From NCBI GenBank assembly GCA_021770245.1, contig JAETRI010000031.1, positions 1-39,758 on the forward strand: 39,758 nt of DNA. Direction: 5' to 3'. The notes below the pieces were generated by a model. It searched no databases. It was not told the origin of the DNA and saw only the letters and a list, made by a program, of their open reading frames with translations. This DNA comes from Lachnospiraceae bacterium (GTDB lineage: Bacteria > Bacillota > Clostridia > Lachnospirales > Lachnospiraceae). Below, piece by piece: positions 7,873-15,052 of the stretch; within the stretch, counting starts at the first letter, position 1, and each line of letters begins with the position of its first letter. Both the position numbers and the translations under genes were made by a program.

Positions 7873-9918
7873 ATGCATTGGTCAGATAAGATCGCGCAGG
7901 AGATTATCCGGCGGCGTCCGGATAAGGAAGAATATGTGTGTGCCGCGGGCATCAGCCCGTCCGGTTCCATTCACATCGGGAATTTCAGGGATATTGCCAC
8001 CAGCCTTTTTGTGACAAAGGCTTTGAGGCGGCAGGGGAAGAAGGCAAGGCTGCTTTTTTCCTGGGATGAATATGACCGGTTTCGGAAGGTGCCGGTGAAT
8101 GTGGCAAAGATCGAGCGTCCTCAGGGGGAAAAGCCCTGGGAAGAATATATCGGCTGTTCCTATGTGGACGTGCCCAACCCCTTTGACGATGGCTGTCCGA
8201 ACTATGCCAAGCATTTTGAAAAGGAGTTTGAGGATGCCATGGAGCGCTTTGGCATCCAAATGGATTACCGCTATCAGGCACAGATGAACCGCTCCGGAAA
8301 ATATGCGCAGCATGTGATAACAGCGCTGAAGAAAAGAGGGGAAATTTTCGATATTCTGGACAGCTTTCGGACCCAGGCCGCCAAGGAGGGGGAACGGGAG
8401 GCTTATTATCCGGTGAGCATCTATTGTCCCCATTGCGGGAAGGATACCACGAAAATCCTTTCCCTGTCCGAAGACTGTACGGTGGCGGAATATGAATGTG
8501 CCTGCGGGTATCGGGGAACCTTTGATTTTACCAAAGACTTTCATTGCAAGCTGGCCTGGAAAATCGACTGGCCCATGCGGTGGATGTATGAGGAAGTGGA
8601 TTTTGAACCCGGCGGCAAGGATCATGCCAGCCCGGGAGGAAGCTATGATACCAGCCGTGTGATCGCCAAGAAGATCTACGACTATGAAGCGCCGGTTTTC
8701 CAGGGCTATGAATTCATCGGCATCAAGGGCGCTACGGGGAAGATGTCCGGTTCCTCCGGCCTGAATTTAACGCCCGATACCCTGCTTTCGCTCTACCAGC
8801 CGGAAATGATCCTGTGGCTCTATGCCAAATCCGAGCCCACCAAGGCCTTTGATTTCTGCTTTGACGACGGCATCCTCCGTCAATATTTTGAATTCGACAA
8901 GCAGTACAACGATTTCCTGGCGGGAGCGGGCGACGAATTCCTGAATACGGTGATGGCTAACTGCCTGCGGGAGGAAGAAGGCGGAGGTTATCGCAGAATC
9001 CAGACCGTTCCCATGAGCCTGCTGGTACAGCTGGGCTCCGTGGTGGATTTCAACATCCCCATGCTGGAGACCGTTTTTGAGAAAATCGGCCAGCCCTTTA
9101 CTTATGAGCAGTTTAAGGACAGGCTGGACCGGGCCAAATATTGGCTGGAGCAGTGCTCTCCGGAAAATGTGAACCGCCTGCGCTCCTGCCGCAGCTGGGA
9201 GGCCTATGAATCCTTCAGCGAGGAAGAAAAGAAAGAAATCGCCCTGCTTCACGATTATATTGCCAAGGGAGGCTACAGCCTGGATGAGCTGAATCAGGAG
9301 CTGTACGCCATACCGAAGCAGGTGATGGGCGAGCTGGGGGATCCGAAGGAACTGAAAAAAATCCAGGGACAGTTCTTCAAAAACGTCTATAAGCTGCTGA
9401 TCGATAAGGAAAAAGGCCCCAGACTGTATCTGTTCCTGTATGCCATCGATCCCGGGAAATATGTGAACCTGCTGGATTTTTCCACCCCTATGACGGAGGA
9501 GGAGAAAAAGCCTGCGCCCAAGGAGGCTCCGGCCGAAGAAGAAAAACGTCATGTGGAATACGGCGACCCGGATCCGGTGGAGCCGGTAAAGGATCAGATC
9601 GTTTTGGAGGATTTTGCGAAGCTGGATATGCGCGTGTGCAGAATCCTGAAGTGCGCGGAGATCCGCAAATCCCACAGCTGCTATAAACTCACCCTCTTTG
9701 ACGGCCTGAAGGAGCGGGTGATCGTATCCAGTATCAAGAGCTACTATACGCCGGAAGAAATGGTGGGGAAGAAGATCATTGTCCTTGCCAATCTGCAGCC
9801 GGCCAGATTCTCGGGGGTGACCAGCGAAGGCATGCTTCTGGCGGCGACCAACAATGCCTGCGGCTGCCAGGTTATCTTTGTGGACGATATCGTTCCGGAG
9901 GGAACCAGAATCTGTTAA
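7873..9918 (+). CDS. lysK: Class I lysyl-tRNA synthetase with C-terminal tRNA-binding (Trbp111/EMAP-like) domain
   Basis: A 681-residue enzyme that charges tRNA-Lys. It is the archaeal-type class I form rather than the common class II LysS. The class I signatures are HIGN at residues 34–37 (in GISPSGSIHIGNFRD) and KMSGS at about 290–294. A Cys4-like zinc site lies near 185–210 (CPHCGKD … CACGYRG). From about residue 572 to the end is an OB-fold tRNA-binding domain of the MetG C-terminal/CsaA type (FAKLDMRVCRILKCAEI, VIVSSIKSYYTPEEMVGKKI, ARFSGVTSEGMLLAA). A Lys/Glu/Pro-rich linker precedes it. Most class I LysRS proteins are about 500–530 residues and lack this domain. The ATG at 7873 has AGGAGAG 8 bases upstream; an upstream in-frame ATG at 7840 lacks a ribosome binding site. 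Confidence 0.92.
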   Translation: MHWSDKIAQEIIRRRPDKEEYVCAAGISPSGSIHIGNFRDIATSLFVTKALRRQGKKARLLFSWDEYDRFRKVPVNVAKIERPQGEKPWEEYIGCSYVDVPNPFDDGCPNYAKHFEKEFEDAMERFGIQMDYRYQAQMNRSGKYAQHVITALKKRGEIFDILDSFRTQAAKEGEREAYYPVSIYCPHCGKDTTKILSLSEDCTVAEYECACGYRGTFDFTKDFHCKLAWKIDWPMRWMYEEVDFEPGGKDHASPGGSYDTSRVIAKKIYDYEAPVFQGYEFIGIKGATGKMSGSSGLNLTPDTLLSLYQPEMILWLYAKSEPTKAFDFCFDDGILRQYFEFDKQYNDFLAGAGDEFLNTVMANCLREEEGGGYRRIQTVPMSLLVQLGSVVDFNIPMLETVFEKIGQPFTYEQFKDRLDRAKYWLEQCSPENVNRLRSCRSWEAYESFSEEEKKEIALLHDYIAKGGYSLDELNQELYAIPKQVMGELGDPKELKKIQGQFFKNVYKLLIDKEKGPRLYLFLYAIDPGKYVNLLDFSTPMTEEEKKPAPKEAPAEEEKRHVEYGDPDPVEPVKDQIVLEDFAKLDMRVCRILKCAEIRKSHSCYKLTLFDGLKERVIVSSIKSYYTPEEMVGKKIIVLANLQPARFSGVTSEGMLLAATNNACGCQVIFVDDIVPEGTRIC

Positions 9919-9963
9919 CGGGAGAGGGAGACCTTTCCGACGAGGAAATGCCTGCCGGTGCGT

Positions 9964-10148
9964 GCGGGATCCTTCCGGTTCGGCTGCCTGAAGGCGGCGG
10001 CCGGGATCATTTTGATGTGGCTGCCTGAGGGCGGCAGCCGGGATCATTCCGATGTGGATGCCCGAAGGCGGCGGCCGGGATCATTTTGATGTGGCTGCCT
10101 GAGGGCGGCGGCCGGGATCATTTTGATTCGGATGCCCGAAGCCGGGCA
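9964..10148 (+). repeat. 37-bp tandem hairpin array
   Basis: The junction CCGGGATCATT recurs at exactly 37-base steps (starting 9964 in diverged form, then 10001, 10038, 10075, 10112). Each unit carries a GGCTGCC…GGCAGCC-type or GATGCCC…-type hairpin and alternates between two slightly different versions. It fills the region between the LysRS stop and the S66 gene and encodes nothing apparent. It may end the LysRS transcript. It is not a CRISPR array because the units abut with no unique spacers. Confidence 0.85.
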
Positions 10149-10159
10149 GGCAGGAGCCT

Positions 10160-10195
10160 CTGATTTGGACGCGCTTTAGCGCGCAGAAGGGAGCC
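10160..10195 (+). repeat. Family 1 hairpin–Shine–Dalgarno element before the S66 gene
   Basis: CTGATTTGGA, then a GC hairpin (10170–10183, CGCGCT/AGCGCG), then CAGAAGGGAG. The GGGAG lies 8 bases before the ATG at 10200, so the repeat supplies the ribosome binding site. Confidence 0.7.
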
Positions 10196-10199
10196 GAAT

Positions 10200-11267
10200 A
10201 TGAGATATCCCCGTTTCCTGCAGCCGGGCGGGACCATCGGTTTTGTGGCGCCGTCCTTCGGATGTGCCACGGAGCCCTACCTTTCCGCTTTCCGGAATGC
10301 GCAGAAAACCTTTATCCGGATGGGCTACCGGTTGGATCTGGGGCCGAACTGCTATGCCGCAAAGGGCATCGGGATCAGTAATGAACCCGTAAAATGCGGC
10401 GACGAGATCAACGAGTACATGGCTTCCAAAAACAACGACGTACTGATCTCCTGCGGCGGCGGTGAAATGATGTGTGAAATCCTGGATTATGTGGACTTCG
10501 CTAAGATCAAAAGGGAGGAGCCGAAGTGGTATATGGGCTTTTCCGACAATACGAATCTCACTTTCCTGCTTCCCACCCTCTGCGATACGGCCGCCGTTTA
10601 CGGCCCCTGTGCGGGAGCGTTCGGCATGGAACCCTGGCATGAATCCATCCGGGACGCCATGGATCTGCTCACGGGGAAAAAACTGGTTATGAGAAATTAT
10701 GACCTGTGGGAAAAGGAAGAGAGCAAGACGGAGGGGGAGGAGGATCCTCTCAAGCCCTATCAGGTAACGGAACCGGTGGTGATGCGCTGCTTCCTTCCCG
10801 GCTCCTGCGAAGGGCAGAGCAAAACCGCGGGAGATGTGCATATTACGGGGAGACTGCTGGGCGGATGTATGGACTGCCTGGCCAATCTACCGGGGACCTC
10901 CTATGACAGGGTGGCTGAATTCGCGGAGCGTTATGCGGACGACGGGATTATCTGGTTCCTGGAGTCCTGTGATCTGAACGTGTTCGCCATTCGCCGCGCC
11001 GTCTGGCAGATGCAGCATGCAGGCTGGTTTTCCCACGTGAAAGGTTTTCTGATCGGCCGCCCCCTGTGCTTCGGTCAGGAGATGATGGGGCTGGATCAGT
11101 ATCATGCGGTGTGGGATCTGCTGAAGGGATACGATGTGCCGGTGATCATGGACGTGGATCTGGGACATCTGCCGCCTATGATGCCTCTGATCTGCGGCAG
11201 TATGGCGACGGTATCCTATACGGACGGGGACAGCCGCAAACTGAAGATCGATATGGAGACAAAATAA
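10200..11267 (+). CDS. Peptidase S66 family protein (LD-carboxypeptidase / MccF-like)
   Basis: A 355-residue serine peptidase of family S66. LdcA members trim the terminal D-alanine from tetrapeptide murein stems, and MccF members detoxify microcin C-type adenylates. The nucleophile is predicted to be Ser115 in GFSDNT. The acidic and histidine residues of the triad are in FLESCD (near residue 260) and DLGHLPP (near 320). N-terminal GTIGFVAPSFG and GGRLL-like GRLLGG also fit the family. No signal peptide is seen, so it is cytoplasmic. The WYMGFSDNT and IIWFLES patterns look closer to MccF than to E. coli LdcA, so a self-immunity or detoxifying role is possible. It seems monocistronic between a tandem repeat array and a terminator. 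Confidence 0.9.
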   Translation: MRYPRFLQPGGTIGFVAPSFGCATEPYLSAFRNAQKTFIRMGYRLDLGPNCYAAKGIGISNEPVKCGDEINEYMASKNNDVLISCGGGEMMCEILDYVDFAKIKREEPKWYMGFSDNTNLTFLLPTLCDTAAVYGPCAGAFGMEPWHESIRDAMDLLTGKKLVMRNYDLWEKEESKTEGEEDPLKPYQVTEPVVMRCFLPGSCEGQSKTAGDVHITGRLLGGCMDCLANLPGTSYDRVAEFAERYADDGIIWFLESCDLNVFAIRRAVWQMQHAGWFSHVKGFLIGRPLCFGQEMMGLDQYHAVWDLLKGYDVPVIMDVDLGHLPPMMPLICGSMATVSYTDGDSRKLKIDMETK

Positions 11268-11296
11268 GCCCCTTTTGAAACGGAATGCCCAAAGCC

Positions 11297-11334
11297 AGGA
11301 GCCGGTCATGATTTTCCTCTCATGGCCGGCTCCT
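11297..11334 (+). terminator. Hairpin terminator after the S66 gene
   Basis: A 15-bp stem (11297–11311 with 11320–11334, AGGAGCCGG… with one G·T) and an 8-base loop. It is followed by GATTATACGTTTT, a weak T-tract, so it could also end the convergent small gene on the minus strand. Confidence 0.55.
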
Positions 11335-11370
11335 GATTATACGTTTTGACGAAAACTGGTTTTGGCGTGG

Positions 11371-11514
11371 TTACTTCATGATAGAGGTGCCGAAACGGAT
11401 TTTCCGATAAAACTTTTGGATGATAACAAACGGGAGGCTCACAACGATATAGAGCGTTGACAGAATCCCCGCAAGCCCTCCGATGATCATGATAATAAGT
11501 AATCCGATATTCAT
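11371..11514 (-). CDS. Small single-span membrane protein, unknown function
   Basis: A 47-residue protein with a strongly hydrophobic segment at about residues 4–34 (MNIGLLIIMIIGGLAGIL…) and a basic tail QKFYRKIRFGTS. It is chosen because AAAGGAG lies 9 bases upstream of this ATG. A longer frame starting at 11583 has no such site. The hydrophobic stretch is long enough for one span or a tight hairpin, with the tail probably in the cytoplasm. I do not recognise the family. Position between a convergent hydrolase and a divergent regulator operon gives no clue to its function. Toxin-like small hydrophobic peptides and small stress proteins are both possible. Confidence 0.6.
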   Translation of the reverse strand: MNIGLLIIMIIGGLAGILSTLYIVVSLPFVIIQKFYRKIRFGTSIMK

Positions 11515-11674
11515 GCCTGGCGTCTCCTTTTGTATGACGGATGCGGAAAAATCTCCCTGATTTATATGCGTGCTAAGGCACATGGACGGGAGCAGTTATG
11601 TGGAATCCGCGTGCTTATTATTGATATCGGAGGTATTGTAGCAGACCCTGCCCGGCCGGAAAAGCGTTTGGATG

Positions 11675-11745
11675 GATGCTTAACACAATCCTAGCGTTTG
11701 CTTAGCACAGCCTTGACGGTTTGTTAGCGGCATCTTAGCAGGGGA
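11675..11745. repeat. Degenerate 22–23-base repeats upstream of the flavin-protein operon
   Basis: The motif GCTTAACACA…GCGTTT / GCTTAGCACA…CGGTTT / GTTAGCGGCATCTTAGC recurs about every 22–23 bases. This could be a cluster of binding sites for a regulator or a chance low-complexity stretch. It lies 60–130 bases upstream of the predicted promoter. Confidence 0.35.
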
Positions 11746-11780
11746 AGTCATCTGCCAGATTCAGGTATTTTTTATGATAC

Positions 11781-11831
11781 CAAGTATTAAGAATCATCGT
11801 ACTTGTAAAGTGCCTTCAGCGGTCGTATAAT
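11781..11831 (+). promoter_or_regulatory. Promoter with overlapping inverted repeat, likely HxlR operator
   Basis: TTGTAA (11803–11808), 17-base spacer and a perfect TATAAT (11826–11831). An inverted repeat CAAGTA (11781–11786) … TACTTG (11800–11805) overlaps the -35. HxlR-family regulators commonly bind such dyads next to genes they control, and one is encoded in the same operon, so negative autoregulation is likely. This last step is inference. Confidence 0.65.
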
Positions 11832-11875
11832 TAAAGCGGTTCAAAAATATGACTAATATTAAGGAGGAAACTTTT

Positions 11876-12277
11876 ATGACAAACATTGAAAAAGTAAACA
11901 ACTTTCTGGACGAGGCGAAAACATTCTATTTTCTGACTACTGACGGCGATAAGCCAAAGGGACGCCCGTTTGGATTCCACCTGCTGGATGGGGACAAGCT
12001 GTATTTCGGATGCGGTACATTCAAAAATGTTTTTTCGCAGCTTTCGAAGAATCCGAATGTCGAGGTTTTGGCGGTTCGCGGAGGTGAGTTCATGCGTTAC
12101 GACGGAACCGTAAAAATCGTGAAAGACTCTGCTCTTCTGGATAAGGTGCGTATCGCTATGCCACAGATTATGAGCCTGTATGATAAAAACGGCTGGGAGA
12201 TGGGAATGTTCTATCTGGAGAACGGTCATGCAGAAATTCGAGGAATGCTTGATCTGAAAGAAGAATTTGATGTATAA
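11876..12277 (+). CDS. Pyridoxamine 5'-phosphate oxidase-like flavin-binding protein
   Basis: A 133-residue split-barrel protein of the PNPOx/NimA-like superfamily, which binds FMN or a related flavin and often acts as a small reductase. Family-like segments are FYFLTTDGDKPKGRPFGFH, the strand LYFGCGTFKNVFSQL, NPNVEVLAV and FMRYDGTVKIVKD. The ATG at 11876 is preceded by AGGAGG with 9 bases between; a further ATG at 11849 has none. The gene is 11 bases upstream of an HxlR regulator and shares its promoter. Such pairs typically respond to electrophiles, quinones or nitro compounds. Substrate cannot be told from sequence. The gene is more AT-rich than the flanking chromosome, which may point to transfer. 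Confidence 0.85.
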   Translation: MTNIEKVNNFLDEAKTFYFLTTDGDKPKGRPFGFHLLDGDKLYFGCGTFKNVFSQLSKNPNVEVLAVRGGEFMRYDGTVKIVKDSALLDKVRIAMPQIMSLYDKNGWEMGMFYLENGHAEIRGMLDLKEEFDV

Positions 12278-12288
12278 GAGGTGACGGA

Positions 12289-12651
12289 ATGAAGCAGTTA
12301 TTTGAAACGGATTCCACAATGGAAGAGCGATTTGGCAAGTGCCCGTATGCAACGGCCCAAAGCTTGATTTCGGGGAAGTGGGCTATTTTAATCTTGCACT
12401 ATTTAGAGGACGGCCCCATTCGTTTCAATGAGCTTCAGCGATGTATGCCCAAAATGACGCACGCAACCCTGTCTGTCCAGTTGAAAGCCTTGGTTGATAA
12501 TGGACTGGTGGAGCGGAAACAATATGAGGCCATTCCACCGAGGGTGGAGTATTCTTTAACAGACATGGGCAGGAAATTTCATCCCGTAATTGAAGCGTTA
12601 CAGAATTGGGGACAGGATTACATTGACTTCCTTCGGACGAATAAAGAATAA
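12289..12651 (+). CDS. HxlR-family winged-helix transcriptional regulator
   Basis: A 120-residue winged-helix DNA-binding protein. The family core is plain: CPYATAQSLISGKWAILIL near residues 18–36 with the conserved Cys18 and GKW, then RFNELQRCMPKMTHATLSVQLKALVDNGLVERK, and YSLTDMGRKFHPVIEAL. Members act as dimers and often sense electrophiles or redox change through the N-terminal cysteine. It lies 11 bases after the flavin-binding protein with GAGGTG as ribosome binding site. It probably represses its own operon at the dyad near 11781–11805. Confidence 0.92.
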   Translation: MKQLFETDSTMEERFGKCPYATAQSLISGKWAILILHYLEDGPIRFNELQRCMPKMTHATLSVQLKALVDNGLVERKQYEAIPPRVEYSLTDMGRKFHPVIEALQNWGQDYIDFLRTNKE

Positions 12652-12696
12652 TTTGATGTAAGACTCATGCGCTTGCCCTGGGTAAAAGGAGGTTGT

Positions 12697-13689
12697 GTGT
12701 TAACAAATTTAATGATAGTAGAAGGGCTTCCGGGCAGCGGAAAGAGCACCACGGCAGCGATGATTGCGGATGAGCTGAATAAAAAGGGGAAAAAGGTTAT
12801 TTGCGTTGATGAAGGCAGCCCGGAACATCCTGCTGATTATTCCGATTATGATTTCCCCGATTTTGAAACAGAACAAAGGAAGATACTTGAAAAGTGGCGC
12901 GCATTTACGGAGAAATCCGACAAAGATACGATATATGTTTTCAACTGTATCTTTTTGCAGAACCCGATGTGCGAAACTATGATGAGATTCGGTATGGATG
13001 ATACGGCTTCCCAAAACTATATCTCGGAAATATCAGAAATAATCAAACCGTTAAACCCGGTCATAATTTACATAGACCAGCCGGACGTCGAAGGATCAAT
13101 CCGTCGTGTGATTGCGGAACGTGGGAAGGACTGGCTGAATGCCGTCATTGATTATCATACCTCGCAGGGGTATGGAAAACAGAACGGCCATTGCGGCTAT
13201 GAGGGATATATTAAATGCCTGGAAGAAAGGAAAATCAGGGAGCTGAAGATTTTACGGGCACTTGACATCGACTATTATACAGTCAGCCAGGATATGGGAA
13301 CGGAGGAGTTTGCAGAATTGTTCGCTTCGGCAGGCCGCATCCCTCCTTTGGAGGAACAGATGGACCTGGCCGTCCGTAACAGTACAAAGTCTTTTATTGT
13401 ACGGCATAAGGAAAGAGCTGTGGCGGCGATAAACTGGCTTGGTGATTACGGTATGCACTGGTTTATGAAAGAGTTTATTGTAAGCAGAGAATTTCAAGGG
13501 CAGATGATAGGAACCTTTCTTTATCGCTTTTCAGAGAACTTTATTAAAAGTACCCTGAAAGAAAACTGGAAGGTCTGTGTTGACCTGATAACCCCTGAGG
13601 GGAAAGAGGGCTTATACGGCAGTCTCGGTTTCCGAACAATATCGGAAAACGAAACGGGCAGCGCAATGGAGAAAATGATGGAGGGATAA
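12697..13689 (+). CDS. P-loop kinase domain fused to a GNAT acetyltransferase domain
   Basis: A fusion protein of about 330 residues. The N-terminal part opens with a Walker A motif, GLPGSGKST at about residues 10–18, and continues like a small-molecule or nucleotide kinase (VICVDEGSPEHP, IIYIDQPDVEGSIRRVI). From about residue 215 a GNAT fold appears: FAELFASAGRIPPLEEQ, HWFMKEFIVSREFQGQMIGTFLY (acetyl-CoA-binding motif A) and KEGLYGSLGFRTISENETGSAMEKM. The start is uncertain. GTG at 12697 is 4 bases after AAAGGAGG, ATG at 12712 is further away, and ATG at 12667 has no site. Kinase–acetyltransferase fusions occur among drug-modifying enzymes, so a detoxifying role is possible, but no substrate can be assigned. 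It lies 45 bases after the HxlR gene. Confidence 0.75.
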   Translation: MLTNLMIVEGLPGSGKSTTAAMIADELNKKGKKVICVDEGSPEHPADYSDYDFPDFETEQRKILEKWRAFTEKSDKDTIYVFNCIFLQNPMCETMMRFGMDDTASQNYISEISEIIKPLNPVIIYIDQPDVEGSIRRVIAERGKDWLNAVIDYHTSQGYGKQNGHCGYEGYIKCLEERKIRELKILRALDIDYYTVSQDMGTEEFAELFASAGRIPPLEEQMDLAVRNSTKSFIVRHKERAVAAINWLGDYGMHWFMKEFIVSREFQGQMIGTFLYRFSENFIKSTLKENWKVCVDLITPEGKEGLYGSLGFRTISENETGSAMEKMMEG

Positions 13690-13699
13690 CATCCGGGAT

Positions 13700-13774
13700 A
13701 AACGCATGAATGGCCCTGCGGCCTCTGCCACGTCCCTGCCCGGCCCTGCGGTGCGCAGGGCCATTCATGCGTTT
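13700..13774. repeat. AAACGCATGAATG inverted-repeat element
   Basis: Perfect 21-base arms at 13700–13720 (AAACGCATGAATGGCCCTG…) and 13754–13774. An alternative inner hairpin pairs 13742–13750 with 13754–13762. The arm ends match those of the long palindrome at 125–512. It follows the kinase–GNAT stop by 10 bases and may serve as its terminator. The promoter of the next gene begins 25 bases further on. Confidence 0.75.
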
Positions 13775-13798
13775 GCCCTGTTTTAAATGGTGCAGACC

Positions 13799-13827
13799 TT
13801 GTAAATTTTCTTATAGCAGTATATAAT
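13799..13827 (+). promoter_or_regulatory. Promoter of the PIN toxin locus
   Basis: TTGTAA (13799–13804), 17-base spacer and perfect TATAAT (13822–13827). The predicted TTG start with AGAGG before it follows at 13854. Confidence 0.7.
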
Positions 13828-13853
13828 AAATGAAAATAAAAAAGAGGTGCAGC

Positions 13854-14388
13854 TTGAAAATATATTTAGATAACTGTTGTTTCAACCGCCCATATGACGA
13901 TCAGACGCAAATCCGTATTTCATTGGAGACACAGGCAAAGCTGTATGTGCAAGATTTGGTAAAGAGAAAACAAATAGACTTGGTAACTTCATATGTTTTA
14001 TGGTTTGAGAACAGCCAGAATCCATATGAAACAAAAAGAACTGCAATCGCTGAATTCATACAGAGAAACAGTACAGAATATATAGACATTGATAAAGCCG
14101 ATGCAATAAAGTCCAAAGCAGAGGAAAGATTGAAAATTTAAATTTTCAATCTTACGGATTTGGGCCTGTTCCCGTTTTGGGAAGACCCAAAACGAGAAAG
14201 GCAAGGGTATAATCATGAAAACAGGAATCAAAATGAAAGATGCTTACCATGTAGCCTGTGCGATTCATTCGTCCTGTGATTATTTCCTTAGTACGGATGA
14301 CAGATTGTTAAAATATCATACAAGTGAGATTCAGATGTTAAATCCCATAGACTTTATCAGAAGATTGGAGGGAGACTTAAATGGTTAG
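13854..14388 (+). pseudogene. PIN-domain toxin-like gene broken by a palindromic repeat
   Basis: The first part (13854–14141, TTG start 6 bases after AGAGG) encodes KIYLDNCCFNRPYDDQTQI…, a typical PIN-domain N-terminus with the first metal-binding Asp, then QAKLYVQDL and SYVLWFENSQNPYE. It stops inside an AT-rich palindrome. The rest of the domain resumes in another frame at 14215 (KTGIKMKDAYHVACAI… CDYFLSTDDRLLKY…), including the conserved acidic residues KDA and TDD, and ends at 14388. PIN toxins are metal-dependent ribonucleases. The inserted segment 14128–14214 is a family 1 repeat. Its end, AAGGG 7 bases before the internal ATG, might let the second half be translated separately. A nonfunctional or split toxin is the simplest reading. 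Confidence 0.8.
14128..14214 (+). mobile_element. Family 1 palindromic element inserted in the PIN gene
   Basis: It begins with a perfect 24-bp palindrome (14128–14151, GATTGAAAATT and its complement), then TTACGGATTTGGG, a perfect 9-bp hairpin CGTTTTGGG/CCCAAAACG (14173–14181 with 14186–14194) and a purine-rich end GAGAAAGGCAAGGG. The order matches the copy at 19101–19165. The exact right boundary is not certain. It changes frame and introduces a stop, so it is not a neutral in-frame insertion. Confidence 0.7.
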
Positions 14389-14596
14389 TGATATTGAAAT
14401 TATGAATCGAGGGATTCTTTGTTTATTAGAGAAATTGGGTGTAGTGGAGACGGAGCGGTTTATAGCTGTAATTAACAGAGAGCAGTTTGACTATACGAAG
14501 TGGCAACAGGAGCGGTTTGATAATATAAGTTCTGATGAATTTAACAATGCGGCAGTAGCTTATTCTAAAGAAAATCCATTTTGTAAAAAGGAATAG
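14381..14596 (+). CDS. Small partner protein of the PIN gene, possible antitoxin
   Basis: A 71-residue acidic protein (NRGILCLLEKLGVVETERFIAVI…, then FDYTKWQQERFDNISSDEFNNAA) whose ATG overlaps the PIN stop by 8 bases, with GGAGGGAG upstream. Translational coupling to a PIN gene and the small size suggest it is the antitoxin or a conserved companion. It has no visible DNA-binding motif. Because the toxin is disrupted, this gene may be a free antitoxin. The assignment as antitoxin rests on context. Confidence 0.65.
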   Translation: MVSDIEIMNRGILCLLEKLGVVETERFIAVINREQFDYTKWQQERFDNISSDEFNNAAVAYSKENPFCKKE

Positions 14597-14837
14597 GTGA
14601 GAGAAAAGTACTACACCACCCACTACACCATTTTTATACCGACTTATGCAGCCGGCACAAGGTCCGGAAAAAAAATGGAGGATCAGTTTTGCCGGTTCGC
14701 ATGCGAGCCGAAACTGTTCCGGGTGTTTGCGGGTTTGCTTTCTTGTGATTTTCATTCCGGCTTTCTTGTAAAATCTCCTCTCTTTTATGGGTGTGCGAAG
14801 ACATAGTTAGTTTGGTCACTTCTATTATCCCACATTT

Positions 14838-14862
14838 TCCCATAAATTGGGAGGCTTTTTTT
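14838..14862 (+). terminator. Weak terminator-like hairpin
   Basis: TCCCA (14838–14842) pairs with TGGGA (14848–14852), followed three bases later by seven T. The stem is only 5 bp, so support is limited. Confidence 0.3.
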
Positions 14863-14929
14863 ACGAAAAATTTTTAAACGTAAAAGCTGAGAAAAAATAC
14901 CGCATCGTGACTTTCCCGGAAATATGTGG

Positions 14930-14935
14930 TATACT
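14930..14935 (+). promoter_or_regulatory. Extended -10 of the NYN gene
   Basis: TGGTATACT gives an extended -10 box. The best -35 is TGACTT 16 bases upstream, which is poor. The leader to the start codon would be about 110 bases. Confidence 0.4.
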
Positions 14936-15052
14936 GATATCCGTGCGATGCAGTATCCCGCCCGGGAACCTGACGGCGGGATGGGTAAAGGTGTGCGGGA
15001 AGCCGGGCTTGCCTGCTTTTAATCGGAAAACAGCACACAGAGGGGAGTGGAT

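Larger units (their letters stand above)
14597..15052. other. Intergenic stretch before the NYN gene
   Basis: No gene is supported. A strong hairpin lies at 14684–14716 (CAGTTT/AAACTG enclosing CGGTTCGCA/TGCGAGCCG), a weak terminator-like hairpin with T7 lies at 14838–14862, and GTGGTATACT (14926–14935) looks like an extended -10 for the NYN gene. CCCGCC…GGCGGG further down could form a leader hairpin. Confidence 0.5.

Noticed and set aside
7600-7878. 92-codon minus-strand frame between feoA and LysRS
   Set aside because: It overlaps the LysRS promoter and start, has no ribosome binding site and no family resemblance.
8767-10047. 426-codon minus-strand frame under LysRS
   Set aside because: It is the complement of a clear LysRS gene, with a His/Gln/Leu-rich composition typical of an antisense shadow.
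9964-10148. CRISPR array
   Set aside because: Units are directly adjacent with no unique spacers and no cas genes nearby.
14124-14200. GAAAG direct repeat as a target duplication around the element in the PIN gene
   Set aside because: Removing the sequence between the two GAAAG copies does not restore the PIN reading frame, so the match is probably chance.
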